From: Caulobacter sp. X
GTDB lineage: Bacteria > Pseudomonadota > Alphaproteobacteria > Caulobacterales > Caulobacteraceae
DNA length: 64,000 nt
Reading direction: 5' to 3'
Assembly: GCF_002742635.1 (NCBI RefSeq)
Contig: NZ_PEGF01000001.1
Location: forward strand, 2,232,001-2,296,000
The notes beneath the pieces were generated by a model. That model searched no databases. It was not told where the DNA came from and saw only the letters and a program-made list of their open reading frames with translations. Both the position numbers and the translations under genes were made by a program. Shown one piece after another: positions 16,860 to 26,731 of the stretch (positions within the stretch are counted from its first letter, which is position 1; each line of letters begins with the position of its first letter).

Positions 16860-19733
16860 ATGATCCGCACCGCCAAGTTCGCCTTTGTCGCGGCCGCCCT
16901 CTCAACCACGGCGCTTTCGCCGATGGCGTTGGCGGCCACCCCACCCGCGAAGGCGAAGGTCGCCCCAGCCGCGCCCAAGGTCGCGAGCGTCGCGGCGATC
17001 AAGGCGCCGCCGATCGTCTATCAGCAGCGCGTGCTGCCCAATGGCATGAAGGTCTTCACCTCGCGCGACGCCACGACGCCCAATGTCTCGGTGCAGGTCT
17101 GGTACGGTGTCGGCTCCAAGGACGATCCGCGTGGCCGTTCGGGCTTCGCGCACCTCTTCGAACACCTGATGTTCAAGGCCACGCGGAACATGCCCAGCGA
17201 GACGCTGGACCGCCTGACCGAGGATGTCGGCGGCTTCAACAACGCTTCCACCTGGGACGACTTCACCAACTATTACGAGGTCGCGCCGGCCAATCACCTG
17301 GAGCGCCTGCTCTGGGCGGAGTCCGATCGCCTGAAGTCGCTGGTGATCGACGAGAGCGTGTTCGCCTCCGAGCGCGACGTCGTGAAGGAAGAGCTGCGCC
17401 AGCGCGTTCTGGCCGATCCGTACGGCCGCTTCTTCGCGCTCTCGATCCCCCAGCAGTCGTTCACGACCCATCCGTACCAACGCCCTGGCATCGGCTCGAT
17501 CGAGGAGTTGGACGCCGCCACGGTCGATGACGTTCGCGCCTTCCACCAGACCTACTATCGGCCCGACAACGCGGCCCTGATCGTCGTGGGCAACTTCGAC
17601 CAGGCCAAGCTGGACGCGATGATCGACCAGTACTTCGCGGGCATCGCCAAGCCGGCGGGCGACATTCCGAAGGTCTCCGTCGTCGAGCCGGCTCGCTCCG
17701 GCCCCAAGACCGTGAACACCTACGGACCGAACGTGCCGCTGCCCGCGCTGGCGATCACCTGGCTGGCGCCGGCGGCCGCCGACAAGGACGCGCCGGCCCT
17801 CACCGTGCTGGACGCCATCCTGTCGGCCGGCAAGTCCTCGCGGCTCTATGACAGCCTCGTCTACGAGCAAAAGATCGCCCAGTCGGTGTTCTCCAGCGCG
17901 CCGAACAACGCCCAGCCGGGCCTGTTCTACGTCGGCGCGATCATGGCGGGCGGCAAGACGGTCCAGCAGGGCGAGACGGCGCTCCGCGCCCAGGTCGCGC
18001 GGCTTCGCGACGGTCTCGTCACGCCCGCCGAGCTCTCGGAAGCCAAGGCCGGCCTGCTGGCCGACGCGGTGCGCCGCCGCGAAGAGATCGACGGTCGCGG
18101 CTTCGCCATCGGCTACGCCCTGATGACCGAGGGCGACGCCGCCCGGGCTAACACCAACCTCGCCTCCCTGCAGGCGGTCACCGCCGCCGATGTCCAGCGC
18201 GTGGCCCGCAAGTACCTCGCCGACGACAAGCGCACCGTGATCCGCTACCTGCCGGAGAAGGATCGTCCGGCCGGCGAGAAGGACGCAACGCCGCCGATCC
18301 CCAAGGTGGCCTCGGTCAAGTACGACGGCCCGGTCACAACGCTCGCGCCGGAAGGCGAGCGCCAGGCGCCGCCGCCGATCGCCGCGCCTGTCCCGGCGGC
18401 GCTGCCGACACCGGCCGAGAAGATCCTGGCCAACGGCCTGCGCGTCATCGTCGCCAAGTCCAGCGACCTGCCCCTGATCACCGCCGACCTGACGGTGCGC
18501 GGCGGCGCGAGCTCGGACCCCAAGGGCTTGGCGGGCGTCTCCAGCCTGACCGCCGAATTGCTGACGGAGGGCACGGCCACCCGCTCGGCGACCCAGGTCG
18601 CGCGCGAGACGGAGGCTCTGGGCGCCAATCTCGAGGCCGGCTCCGGCTGGGAAGCCGCCTCCCTGACCCTGAGCGTCACCCAGAACAACGCCGCGCCGGC
18701 CATGGCCATCATGGCCGATGTCGCGGAGAATCCCGCCTTCGCCACGGCGGAACTGGATCGGGTCCGCGCCGAGACCTTGGACAGCCTGTCGGTCGCCTAC
18801 CAACGCCCCGGCAGCCTGGCCGGCTTCGCCACCGCGCCGGTGCTGTACGCCGGCTCGGCCTATGGACATGTGGCGGGCGGAACGCCGGGCTCGCTGCCCA
18901 AGATCAAGCGGACTGACCTCGCCAAGACTCACGCAGCCTACTGGCGTCCTGACAACGCCGTGCTGGTGCTGACCGGCAATCTGACGCCCGAGGCCGGCTT
19001 CGCCCTGGCGGAGAAGGCCTTCGGCGGCTGGAAGAAGCCCGCCACGCCGCCGCCCGCGCCGCCCGCCGCCCCGACCGGCTACCAGCCCCGCAACGTGGTT
19101 ATCGACCTTCCGGGCACGGGCCAGGCGGCCGTGGTTCTGGCCAAGCCGGCGATCACCCGCACGGACCCGAACTATTATCAGGGCCTGGTGGCCAACACGG
19201 TGCTGGGCGTCGGCTTCTCGTCGCGCCTGAACCAGGAGATCCGCATCAAGCGCGGCCTCTCCTACGGCGCCGGCTCCAGCCTGACGCCTCAGGGCCGCTT
19301 CGGCGGCTTCTCCGCGCGGGTGCAGACCAAGAACCCGTCGGCGGCCGAGGTCGTGTCCCTGACGCGTGCGGAACTGACGCGTCTGGCGTCCGAGCCCGCC
19401 GCCGCGAACGAGCTGACCGCGCGCAAGTCCGTGCTGGTGGGCGGTTTCGGCCGCGATCTCGGCACCTCCGAGGGCCTGGCCAACATCCTGGGCAACCTCG
19501 CCGTCTACGGCGTGCCGCTGACGGAAATCCAGACCTACGCCGCCAAGGTCGAGGCGGTGACACCGGACCAGGTCCAGGCCTTCGCCAAGGCGCAGCTGGA
19601 CCCCGCGCAGATGAGCGTGATCGTGGCGGGCGACGCCAAGGCCATGGGCGAAGAGCTCACCAAGGTCGCGCCCAACGCCACGGTGATCCCGGCCGCCAAG
19701 CTCGACCTCGACAGCCCCACGCTGGGCAAGTGA
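16860..19733 (+). CDS. M16 family zinc metallopeptidase (tandem insulinase domains)
   Basis: This 957-residue protein has a signal peptide (residues 1-25, cleavage near ALAATPP) and two M16 units. The first unit (about 50-480) has the inverted zinc motif HLFEH (His98, Glu101, His102) and the downstream Glu in SERDVVKEELR near 177-178, so it is the active half. The second unit (about 520-940) begins KILANGLRVIVAKSSDLP, but its equivalent segment SLTAELLTEGTAT lacks the HxxEH motif and should be structural. The pair closes as a clamshell that degrades peptides in the periplasm or at the outer membrane. The gene is divergent from bphO and faces mscL. Confidence 0.93.
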   Translation: MIRTAKFAFVAAALSTTALSPMALAATPPAKAKVAPAAPKVASVAAIKAPPIVYQQRVLPNGMKVFTSRDATTPNVSVQVWYGVGSKDDPRGRSGFAHLFEHLMFKATRNMPSETLDRLTEDVGGFNNASTWDDFTNYYEVAPANHLERLLWAESDRLKSLVIDESVFASERDVVKEELRQRVLADPYGRFFALSIPQQSFTTHPYQRPGIGSIEELDAATVDDVRAFHQTYYRPDNAALIVVGNFDQAKLDAMIDQYFAGIAKPAGDIPKVSVVEPARSGPKTVNTYGPNVPLPALAITWLAPAAADKDAPALTVLDAILSAGKSSRLYDSLVYEQKIAQSVFSSAPNNAQPGLFYVGAIMAGGKTVQQGETALRAQVARLRDGLVTPAELSEAKAGLLADAVRRREEIDGRGFAIGYALMTEGDAARANTNLASLQAVTAADVQRVARKYLADDKRTVIRYLPEKDRPAGEKDATPPIPKVASVKYDGPVTTLAPEGERQAPPPIAAPVPAALPTPAEKILANGLRVIVAKSSDLPLITADLTVRGGASSDPKGLAGVSSLTAELLTEGTATRSATQVARETEALGANLEAGSGWEAASLTLSVTQNNAAPAMAIMADVAENPAFATAELDRVRAETLDSLSVAYQRPGSLAGFATAPVLYAGSAYGHVAGGTPGSLPKIKRTDLAKTHAAYWRPDNAVLVLTGNLTPEAGFALAEKAFGGWKKPATPPPAPPAAPTGYQPRNVVIDLPGTGQAAVVLAKPAITRTDPNYYQGLVANTVLGVGFSSRLNQEIRIKRGLSYGAGSSLTPQGRFGGFSARVQTKNPSAAEVVSLTRAELTRLASEPAAANELTARKSVLVGGFGRDLGTSEGLANILGNLAVYGVPLTEIQTYAAKVEAVTPDQVQAFAKAQLDPAQMSVIVAGDAKAMGEELTKVAPNATVIPAAKLDLDSPTLGK

Positions 19734-19739
19734 CGAAAG

Positions 19740-19773
19740 GCCTGGGGCGTCGCATCAGCGCGGCGCTCCAGGC
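19740..19773. terminator. Hairpin between convergent M16 peptidase and mscL
   Basis: A 14-bp stem with two G-U pairs (left arm 19740-19753, right arm 19760-19773, 6-nt loop) begins 6 bp after the peptidase stop and ends 11 bp before the mscL stop. No U-run follows; it could serve both converging transcripts. Confidence 0.45.
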
Positions 19774-19784
19774 TGATCGGCGCG

Positions 19785-20204
19785 CTACTTCGACTTGGCG
19801 AGCAAGTCGCGGATTTCGGTCAGCAGCTTTTCCTCCGGCGTCGGGGCGGGAGGGGCGGCCGGCGCCGGAGTCTCGGCGTCCTTGCGGCGGATTCCGTTGA
19901 CCAGCTTGACCAGCAGGAACACCACGACCGCGACGATGAAGAACTGAATCAAGGTGTTGATGAAGGCGCCGTACTGGATCGCCACCTTCTCGACCGCGTC
20001 GGTCGCCGGATCTTCGGATCGCAGCACCCATTCCAGCTTCGAGAAGTCAAGGCCGCCGGTCAGCAGGCCGATTGGCGGCATGACCACCTGATCGACCAGA
20101 CTCTTGACGATGCTGTTGAAGGCCGCGCCGATGATCACGCCGACGGCCAGGTCGATCACGTTGCCGCGGGCTATGAACTCGCGGAACTCCTTGACGACGC
20201 TCAT
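19785..20204 (-). CDS. mscL: Large-conductance mechanosensitive channel MscL
   Basis: This 139-residue inner-membrane protein opens a wide pore under hypo-osmotic stress. It shows the MscL layout: N-terminal helix MSVVKEFREFIARGNVIDLA, first membrane segment VGVIIGAAFNSIVKSLV that lines the pore, a periplasmic loop, second membrane segment FFIVAVVVFLLVKLVNG, and the charged C-terminal helix PEEKLLTEIRDLLAKSK. Its length is normal for the family. It stands alone between the M16 peptidase and ihfB. Confidence 0.97.
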   Translation of the reverse strand: MSVVKEFREFIARGNVIDLAVGVIIGAAFNSIVKSLVDQVVMPPIGLLTGGLDFSKLEWVLRSEDPATDAVEKVAIQYGAFINTLIQFFIVAVVVFLLVKLVNGIRRKDAETPAPAAPPAPTPEEKLLTEIRDLLAKSK

Positions 20205-20283
20205 GACGGCCTCCTCGCCTGTTCAGAATGACCGCGAGGCTGGCGTCGTTCGCGATGCCGGGTCAAGCCCCGGCCTAGTCGCC

Positions 20284-20574
20284 TTATTCGTCGCCGTCAG
20301 CGTTCAGCCGAGCCCGGAGCTCCTTGCCGCTTTTGAAGAATGGCACGTGCTTGGCGCGGACCTCGACCGCCTCGCCGGTGCGCGGATTGCGGCCGGTTCG
20401 GGCGGGACGCGAACGCACCGACAGAGCCCCGAAGCCCCGCAGCTCCACGCGACCGCCGTCCTCTAGAGCGCCGATCATGCGTTCCAGGATCACGCTGACG
20501 ACGCGCTCGACGTCCTTCTGCGTCAGGTGCGGATTTTCATTCGCGAGCCTGGCGATGAGTTCAGACTTGATCAT
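20284..20574 (-). CDS. ihfB: Integration host factor beta subunit
   Basis: This 96-residue protein is an HU/IHF-type DNA-bending protein: [19 protein letters not shown] start, helix pair up to about residue 40, then the beta arm with [20 protein letters not shown], which contains the RNPxTG tip that intercalates DNA. The opening MIKSELI and [12 protein letters not shown] segment fit IHF-beta rather than HU. It pairs with IHF-alpha encoded elsewhere, and bends DNA at promoters and in replication control. It follows rpsA in many proteobacteria; here a DUF3857 gene lies between. Confidence 0.93.
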   Translation of the reverse strand: MIKSELIARLANENPHLTQKDVERVVSVILERMIGALEDGGRVELRGFGALSVRSRPARTGRNPRTGEAVEVRAKHVPFFKSGKELRARLNADGDE

Positions 20575-20691
20575 CGAAATCCCCGGAACGCCCCAAGACT
20601 AACAAGGCGCGACCGGACCTTTGCCCAACGATGGCTGAGTCTTCAAGGGGTTGCGTGCGATTCACGAACGGGGTTCGGTTAATGCGCACGG

Positions 20692-22674
20692 CTATGAACC
20701 CTTAGGCGCGCGGACGATCTGCGGCTCGGAGGCCAGGCGGCGAGCCGTCCTGTTGGCCTCTTCGGCCTCGGCGTAGGGCAGTTCCCGGCCGACGCTTCGA
20801 CTGGATTCGGCGAACCTCGCCACGCCGTCCTTCAGCTCCGCGGTCGCCACGATCTCTCGATTGGCGATGCGACCCGTCCAGTTAGGCCCCTTGACCGCGA
20901 AGCCCGCGCCCTTGTTGGGCAGGACGATTTCGGTGGTCGATGTCGCGTAGGCTGGGAAGCCGGTCGCGTAGGGCGCATCGGCGTTCGGACCTGGCTCGCG
21001 TCGGGGGAAGGCCGTCGCCTTGCCCGAACCGGATCCCGGGATGCGGAACTCTCGAAGCCCGAGGTCGTCGTTCAAGCGCCAGTCGAGGTCGGCTGTTCCG
21101 CCAATCCTGATCCTGGCCTCGCCGCTGGGGGACACGTCGAAGTCGATCGTCTCGATATTCACCCAGCTCAGGCTGGCGGAAGCGTTTTGCTTTAGGCCAC
21201 GTTCGATATCGGCTCGGGGCGCGGTGCGCAGGGCGCGGGCCAAGCCCAGGGCGGCGTCGCCGCGGAGCACGTTGGTCATGATGATCGGCGCGGGCTTGTC
21301 GAGGCCGCCCGACGCATCGATACGGACCACGCCCTCGCTGTCGGGGCGGCTGAGCGAGGGCTGGACGATCTCTTCCAGCGACGCCCCATCCGTCCGCAGC
21401 GGCAAAGCCCAGCGGAACGGCGGCGGCCGCAATCCATCGATGTCGCCGACGTCTCCCGAGCGCGTACCGTCAAGCCAATAGCTCTTGCCGCCGATGCGAG
21501 CGCGAACGATGACATGGTTGAACAGCGCCGCCGATGGAAGCCGCTCTTCCATGCCGTCGCCGCTGGTGGTCGACACCAGCACCGGCTCGGCCTCGACGCC
21601 GAGTTCGCGCAGGATCGCCAGCAGCAGCGCGGTCTTGCCCTTGCAGTCGCCGAAGCGCCGCGACCAGGTCTCGTCGACGGGCGCGGGCTTGTAGCCGCCA
21701 TCGCCCATGCCCAGGAACAGATAGCGGGTCTTGTCCTCGACCAGCTGCAAAGCCTTGAAAGCCCGCGCCTTCGGATCGGCGCTCGCCTGCGCGATGGCGG
21801 CGATTTCCGCTCGCAGCGAAGAGTCCGCCGACAGTTTCGAAGCCTCGGCGAAAAGCGGCGCCATGCGGCGGGAGATGTCTTCCCAACCGGTGTAGGTCGT
21901 CGCCTCGAGCATCCCTACGCGCTGGAACCGGATGGGCGCGCCGATCGGCGGCTTTGGCGGCTTGGCGTTCGCGACGTCGACCAGCAGCTCGTTGATCTTG
22001 CCCGCCTTGGAGACTTTGGGCTGCGGAAAGCCCGGTGTGATCCGCCAAGTCAGGGGCGTTCCATCGGGCCACAGCAGTCGGGCGCGATATCGGCCCGCGA
22101 CGCCGCTCCACGCCATGGTCTCGAAATCATTGGTGCGGCCGCCCAGCAGAGCTTCCTTGTGCTCCTGGGTGAAGGCCCAGTCGACGATGTCGCCGACCTG
22201 GAGATCCTTGATCTGGATCGAGGCGGTCATGCGCCCGTCCAGCATCGCGCGCTCGAGGTTCTTCTCGCGCCGCAGGACCAGGACGTCCTGCCCTTGCTTC
22301 AGCAGGTCGATCCGCTGTCCGTCGCGGATGATGGCGAGGGTGTGGAGCGTGACCTTGTCGCGCACGGGGTCCCAGGTCACCGACCGCGACCCGCCCTGCA
22401 GCCCCTCGGGTTTCAGCACCTTGACGATCCGGCGGTTGTAGTAGGCCGAGCCCGTATTGTCGTGTTGGGACTGATTGTCGTTCAGCAGCAGCTGGGTCGA
22501 TGGCGCCTGATCATCGGCGGGCGGCGGGGGAACGTCCGCAACCTGAACCCACTTGGGCGGCGGCCCGTAGCTGGGCTTTTCGTCCGCCTGAGCGGCGCTG
22601 GCCATGACCGTGATGGAGGCGACGGCGATCACCGCGCCTCGGACGCCTCGGAACCCGCTGAACAGCACGAACAT
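20692..22674 (-). CDS. DUF3857 and transglutaminase-like domain exported protein
   Basis: This 660-residue protein has an N-terminal hydrophobic signal (FRGVRGAVIAVASITVMASAAQA), a DUF3857 domain (about 60-240) and a transglutaminase-like cysteine protease fold (about 250-400) with the catalytic Cys in RRFGDCKGKTALLLAIL and later HVIVRA and YWLDGT segments for His and Asp. The last third is beta-rich. The biological substrate is unknown. The start at 22674 was chosen because an upstream ATG at 22719 lies within the rpsA terminator. It sits between rpsA and ihfB on the same strand and is probably transcribed on its own. Confidence 0.85.
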   Translation of the reverse strand: MFVLFSGFRGVRGAVIAVASITVMASAAQADEKPSYGPPPKWVQVADVPPPPADDQAPSTQLLLNDNQSQHDNTGSAYYNRRIVKVLKPEGLQGGSRSVTWDPVRDKVTLHTLAIIRDGQRIDLLKQGQDVLVLRREKNLERAMLDGRMTASIQIKDLQVGDIVDWAFTQEHKEALLGGRTNDFETMAWSGVAGRYRARLLWPDGTPLTWRITPGFPQPKVSKAGKINELLVDVANAKPPKPPIGAPIRFQRVGMLEATTYTGWEDISRRMAPLFAEASKLSADSSLRAEIAAIAQASADPKARAFKALQLVEDKTRYLFLGMGDGGYKPAPVDETWSRRFGDCKGKTALLLAILRELGVEAEPVLVSTTSGDGMEERLPSAALFNHVIVRARIGGKSYWLDGTRSGDVGDIDGLRPPPFRWALPLRTDGASLEEIVQPSLSRPDSEGVVRIDASGGLDKPAPIIMTNVLRGDAALGLARALRTAPRADIERGLKQNASASLSWVNIETIDFDVSPSGEARIRIGGTADLDWRLNDDLGLREFRIPGSGSGKATAFPRREPGPNADAPYATGFPAYATSTTEIVLPNKGAGFAVKGPNWTGRIANREIVATAELKDGVARFAESSRSVGRELPYAEAEEANRTARRLASEPQIVRAPKGS

Positions 22675-22717
22675 CCCCCACAACTCAACCCTCGGGATTT
22701 GTGGCAGGCTTTCGCGC

Positions 22718-22751
22718 AAAAGAAAACGGCGGCTGGATCGCTCCAGCCGCC
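22718..22751 (-). terminator. Rho-independent terminator of rpsA
   Basis: Read on the minus strand, a perfect 10-bp stem (GGCGGCTGGA / TCCAGCCGCC) with a 4-nt loop is followed by GTTTTCTTTT. It begins about 30 bp after the rpsA stop codon. This is a classical intrinsic terminator and the clearest in the window. Confidence 0.9.
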
Positions 22752-22780
22752 GCCAACTTCAACGCCTATGGAGCGGAAGC

Positions 22781-24490
22781 CTATTCCTTGCTGGCGCGCT
22801 CGCGCAGAGCGGCGCCCAGGATGTCGCCCAGCGAAGCGCCGGAGTCCGACGAGCCGAACTGCTCGATGGCTTCCTTCTCTTCGGCCATTTCCAGCGACTT
22901 GATCGACAACGAGACGCGGCGCGCGGCCTTGTCGATGTTGGTGATCTGGGCGTCGACGCGGTCACCCACGGCGAAACGCTCCGGACGTTGCTCTTGACGG
23001 TCGCGCGACAGGTCCGACTTGCGGATGAAGGCCGACATCGGAGCGTCGTCTTCACCGAAGCGGACTTCGATGCCGCCCGAGGTCACTTCCGTGACGGTGA
23101 CGGTCACGGTTTGGCCCTTGCGGTAGGTGTCGCCCGACATCGGGTCGCCCGCCAGCTGCTTGATGCCCAGCGAGATGCGTTCCTTCTCGACGTCGACGTC
23201 GAGAACCTTCGCCTTGACCATGTCGCCCTTCTTGTAGCGGGCCATGGCTTCTTCGCCCGGGACGCTCCAGTCGATGTCCGACAGGTGCACCATGCCGTCG
23301 ATGTCGTTGTCGAGGCCGATGAACAGACCGAACTCGGTCGCGTTCTTGACTTCGCCTTCGACGGTCGAGCCGACCGGGTGCGCTTCCAGGAAGGCTTCCC
23401 ACGGGTTGGCCAGGGCCTGCTTCAGGCCCAGCGAGACGCGGCGCTTGGACGGATCGACGTCCAGCACGACCACGTCGACTTCTTGCGAGGTCGAGACGAT
23501 CTTGCCGGGGTGGACGTTCTTCTTGGTCCAGGACATTTCCGAGACGTGCACCAGGCCTTCAACGCCGGCTTCCAGCTCCACGAAGGCGCCGTAGTCGGTG
23601 ATGTTGGTGATGCGGCCCGTGAACTTGGCGCCGACCGGGTACTTGGCTTCCACGCCGTCCCACGGATCCGACTGCAGCTGCTTCATGCCGAGCGAGATGC
23701 GCTGGGTGTCCGGGTTGATCTTGACGATCTGGACCTTCACGGTGTCGCCGACCGCGAGCACTTGGCTCGGGTGGTTGACGCGCTTCCAGCTCATGTCGGT
23801 GACGTGCAGCAGGCCGTCGATGCCGCCCAGGTCAACGAACGCGCCGTAGTCGGTGATGTTCTTGACGACGCCTTCGCGGATTTCACCCTCTTGCAGCTGC
23901 GACACCAGTTCGGTGCGCTGCTCGGCGCGGGCTTCTTCCAGGATGGCGCGACGCGAGACGACGATGTTGCCGCGCGGACGGTCCATCTTCAGGATGGCGA
24001 AGGGCTGTTCCTTGCCCATCAGCGGGCCGACGTCGCGGACCGGACGGATGTCGACTTGCGAGCCCGGCAGGAAGGCCGAGGCGCCGCCCAGGTCGACGGT
24101 GAAGCCGCCCTTCACGCGGCCGACGATCGCGCCCATGACGGGTTCGTTGCGGGCGTAGACGCCTTCCAGACGGGTCCAGGCTTCTTCGCGCTTGGCCTTT
24201 TCGCGGCTGATGACCGCTTCGCCCATCGCGTTTTCGAGGCGTTCCAGGAACACTTCGACGGTGTCGCCGGCCTTGACGGTCGGCTTGCCGGCTTCGTCGA
24301 CGCCGAATTCCTTCAGCTGGACGCGGCCTTCGGTCTTCAGACCGACGTCGATGATGGCGAAGTCCTTTTCGATCCCGACGACCTTGCCCTTGACGACGGT
24401 GCCTTCGGCGAAGTCACGGCCGCCCATCGAGTCGTTGAGGAGCGCTTCGAAATCGTCGCGCGTCGGGTTGAAGCTCATATCGTCAGCCAT
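22781..24490 (-). CDS. rpsA: 30S ribosomal protein S1
   Basis: This 569-residue protein contains six S1 (OB-fold) repeats: two degenerate N-terminal ones that bind the ribosome (starting around [20 protein letters not shown] and [15 protein letters not shown]) and four RNA-binding ones with the repeated pattern [25 protein letters not shown]1 helps the 30S subunit unfold and bind mRNAs, especially those with weak ribosome sites. The gene order aroA-cmk-rpsA-(ihfB) is the classic proteobacterial one. Its own leader lacks a strong Shine-Dalgarno sequence and can fold into hairpins, in line with autoregulation known for S1 in other bacteria. Confidence 0.98.
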   Translation of the reverse strand: MADDMSFNPTRDDFEALLNDSMGGRDFAEGTVVKGKVVGIEKDFAIIDVGLKTEGRVQLKEFGVDEAGKPTVKAGDTVEVFLERLENAMGEAVISREKAKREEAWTRLEGVYARNEPVMGAIVGRVKGGFTVDLGGASAFLPGSQVDIRPVRDVGPLMGKEQPFAILKMDRPRGNIVVSRRAILEEARAEQRTELVSQLQEGEIREGVVKNITDYGAFVDLGGIDGLLHVTDMSWKRVNHPSQVLAVGDTVKVQIVKINPDTQRISLGMKQLQSDPWDGVEAKYPVGAKFTGRITNITDYGAFVELEAGVEGLVHVSEMSWTKKNVHPGKIVSTSQEVDVVVLDVDPSKRRVSLGLKQALANPWEAFLEAHPVGSTVEGEVKNATEFGLFIGLDNDIDGMVHLSDIDWSVPGEEAMARYKKGDMVKAKVLDVDVEKERISLGIKQLAGDPMSGDTYRKGQTVTVTVTEVTSGGIEVRFGEDDAPMSAFIRKSDLSRDRQEQRPERFAVGDRVDAQITNIDKAARRVSLSIKSLEMAEEKEAIEQFGSSDSGASLGDILGAALRERASKE

Positions 24491-24512
24491 GCTGATCTTT
24501 GGTCTCTAGGTT

Positions 24513-24553
24513 GGGGGAACCCCTGAAACGAGCACCGTCATGAAACGGTCCTC
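24513..24553 (-). promoter_or_regulatory. Structured leader of rpsA
   Basis: On the minus strand the leader contains a 9-bp arm pair with one mismatch (GAGGACCGT / ACGGTGCTC, 24553-24530, 6-nt loop) and then GGGG-TTC-CCCC (24523-24513), ending 23 nt before the rpsA start. No good Shine-Dalgarno sequence follows. The arrangement suggests a translational operator for S1 autoregulation; this is inferred from structure and position. Confidence 0.4.
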
Positions 24554-24636
24554 GGGATTCCGGATGAAGTGAGTTTGATAAGACGGCCCGCGATGGTCTT
24601 CATCGCGGCGAGAACGGCGGTGGATTTGCCCTCCGG

Positions 24637-25278
24637 CTAGAGCCGGTGACGGGCGCGCGCGTCCTCGACGATACGGCGGGCCGCATCGAAGGCCTGCTCT
24701 ATAGTCATTTCCGACGTATCGAGCAAGACGGCGTCGGGCGCCTGCGTCATCGGGGCGTCCTTGCGACCGCCGTCGCGGGCGTCGCGCTTATGGATATCGG
24801 CCAGGATATCCTCAAAATCGACCGCCTCGCCCTGGCCAACCAGCTGCTTCCAGCGCCGCTCGGCGCGGATTTCGGGGCGGGCGGTGACATAGAGCTTGGC
24901 CGGCGCGTGAGGCGCGATGACCGTGCCGATGTCGCGCCCGTCCAGCACGGAGCCGGGCTGACGCTGGGCGAAGTCGCGCTGCAGGTCGAACAGGGCCGCG
25001 CGCACGCCAGGATGCACGGCGACGCGACTGGCCGCCTCGCCCGCCGCCCGCGTGCGCACTTCCGCCCGGTCCAGATCCGAAAGGTCGAGCGTACGCGCCA
25101 CGGCCTCGGCGGCGATCGGGTCGTCCAGATCGCCGGCGCCCGCCAGGACGCCCACGCCGACCGCCCGGTAGAGCAGGCCGGTGTCCAGCAGCGGATAGCC
25201 ATAGAGCGCCGCCAGGCGCCCCGCGATGGTGCCCTTGCCGGACGCGGCGGGACCATCGACGGCGATCACGAACGCCAT
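24637..25278 (-). CDS. cmk: Cytidylate kinase
   Basis: This 213-residue enzyme phosphorylates CMP and dCMP with ATP. The P-loop IAVDGPAASGKGTIAGRLA lies at residues 4-22, and the CMP-binding region includes LLDTGLLYRAVG and VLDGRDIGTVIAPHAPAKLYVTA, with the lid segment RDARDGGRKDAPM. Length and motifs are normal for bacterial Cmk. It starts 3 bp after the stop of aroA on the same strand, so the two form an operon, with rpsA following after a 146-bp spacer. Confidence 0.97.
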   Translation of the reverse strand: MAFVIAVDGPAASGKGTIAGRLAALYGYPLLDTGLLYRAVGVGVLAGAGDLDDPIAAEAVARTLDLSDLDRAEVRTRAAGEAASRVAVHPGVRAALFDLQRDFAQRQPGSVLDGRDIGTVIAPHAPAKLYVTARPEIRAERRWKQLVGQGEAVDFEDILADIHKRDARDGGRKDAPMTQAPDAVLLDTSEMTIEQAFDAARRIVEDARARHRL

Positions 25279-25281
25279 GGC

Positions 25282-26613
25282 TCAGGCTTCCGCCAGCGTC
25301 GCGCCGAGACCGCGCATGAGGTCGGCGAAGCCCGGGAAGCTCGTGGCGATCATGCCCGGCTCATCGACGGCGACCGGCGCCTGGGCGGCCATGCCCAGGA
25401 TCAGGTGGCTCATGGCGATCCGATGGTCGCCATGGGTCTCGACCGTCGCGCCGCCGCGCGGGGCCTGGCCCGTCCCGTGGACGATGAAGCCTTCCGGCTC
25501 TTCCTCGACATCGACGCCGCAAGCTTCCAGGCCGGCGGCGGTCAGGGCGATCCGGTCGCTTTCCTTGACCCGCATCTCGCCAACGCCGCGCATCACCGTG
25601 TCGCCCTCGGCGAAGGCCGCCGCGATCGCCAGGATCGGATATTCGTCGATCATCGACGGCGCGCGCTCGGGCGGGACGACCACGCCCTTGAGCTTGGAAT
25701 AACGGGCGGTGATGTCGCCGACCTCTTCGCCGCTGGACAGGCGTTGGTTCGAGATCACGAGATCCGCGCCCATCTCCTGCAGGGTCGTGAAAAGGCCCGT
25801 GCGCAGTTCGTTGAGCATCACGCCCTCGACCGTGACCTCAGAGCCCGGGACGATCAGGCCTGCGACCAACGGGAAGGCGGCCGAAGACGGATCGCCCGGC
25901 ACGGCGATATGGGTTCCGGTGAGCTTCTGCCCCTCGGGCAGACGGATGTGGCGGATAGTCTTTTCGCCGACGACGCGGTCTTCGACGATCACTTCCGCGC
26001 CAAAAGCCCGGAGCATGCGCTCGGTATGGTCGCGCGTGGCTTCCGGCTCGATCACCTCGACGCCGCCCTCGGCGTGCAGGCCGGCCAGCAGCACGGCCGA
26101 CTTCACCTGAGCCGAAGCCATCGGCAGGGTGTAGTTCAGGCCGCGCAGGGCGCCGCCCTTCAAGGTCAGGGGCAAGCGCCCCTTGTCGCGGCCCAGCCAG
26201 GTCGCGCCCATGCGGGCCAGCGGATCCAGGACCCGGCCCATCGGCCGTCCGCGCAGCGAGCTGTCGCCGGTGAAGGTGGCGCACATTGGAAAGCCGGCCG
26301 CCGCGCCCATGATCAGGCGCACGCCAGTGCCGGCGTTTCCGCAGTCGATGACGTCCGAGGGCTCGGAGAACCCTCCCTGGCCCTCGATGCGCCAGCGACC
26401 GACGCCCTCCTGCTCCACCCGCGCGCCGAAGGCCTGCATGGCCCGCGCGGTGGCGAGCACGTCGTCGCCCTCTAGAAGGCCCTCGACCGTCGTCGTCCCG
26501 GTCGCCAGCGCGCCCAGGATCATCGAACGGTGAGAAATGGACTTGTCTCCCGGAGCGCGCACGATCCCTCGCAGAGCGCTTCCGGGGGCGCTCTTCAATC
26601 CAGCCGACGACAT
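25282..26613 (-). CDS. aroA: 3-phosphoshikimate 1-carboxyvinyltransferase (EPSP synthase)
   Basis: This 443-residue shikimate-pathway enzyme transfers enolpyruvyl from PEP to shikimate-3-phosphate. Visible motifs are [23 protein letters not shown] near residues 20-42, [28 protein letters not shown], and the C-terminal [15 protein letters not shown] and [16 protein letters not shown]. The [10 protein letters not shown] pattern and alanine at the glyphosate contact (GNAGT) resemble the class II enzymes found in Agrobacterium CP4-like alphaproteobacteria. It leads the aroA-cmk operon and is divergent from the TIGR02300 gene. Confidence 0.97.
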   Translation of the reverse strand: MSSAGLKSAPGSALRGIVRAPGDKSISHRSMILGALATGTTTVEGLLEGDDVLATARAMQAFGARVEQEGVGRWRIEGQGGFSEPSDVIDCGNAGTGVRLIMGAAAGFPMCATFTGDSSLRGRPMGRVLDPLARMGATWLGRDKGRLPLTLKGGALRGLNYTLPMASAQVKSAVLLAGLHAEGGVEVIEPEATRDHTERMLRAFGAEVIVEDRVVGEKTIRHIRLPEGQKLTGTHIAVPGDPSSAAFPLVAGLIVPGSEVTVEGVMLNELRTGLFTTLQEMGADLVISNQRLSSGEEVGDITARYSKLKGVVVPPERAPSMIDEYPILAIAAAFAEGDTVMRGVGEMRVKESDRIALTAAGLEACGVDVEEEPEGFIVHGTGQAPRGGATVETHGDHRIAMSHLILGMAAQAPVAVDEPGMIATSFPGFADLMRGLGATLAEA

Positions 26614-26731
26614 GCCGAAACCGGCTCCTTAGTACTTGGTGGTTTTCGCGAAGGGGTTTGCTTTTGACAGCGGGCTCTCGTCATGGCAAGTGACCCGCCG
26701 CTTTTCCCATCCGGATCAAAGGGTCGCCACC

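Noticed and set aside
20341..20356. TGGCAC-like sequence resembling a sigma-54 promoter
   Set aside because: It lies within the ihfB coding region and its -12 element does not match TTGC at the right spacing.
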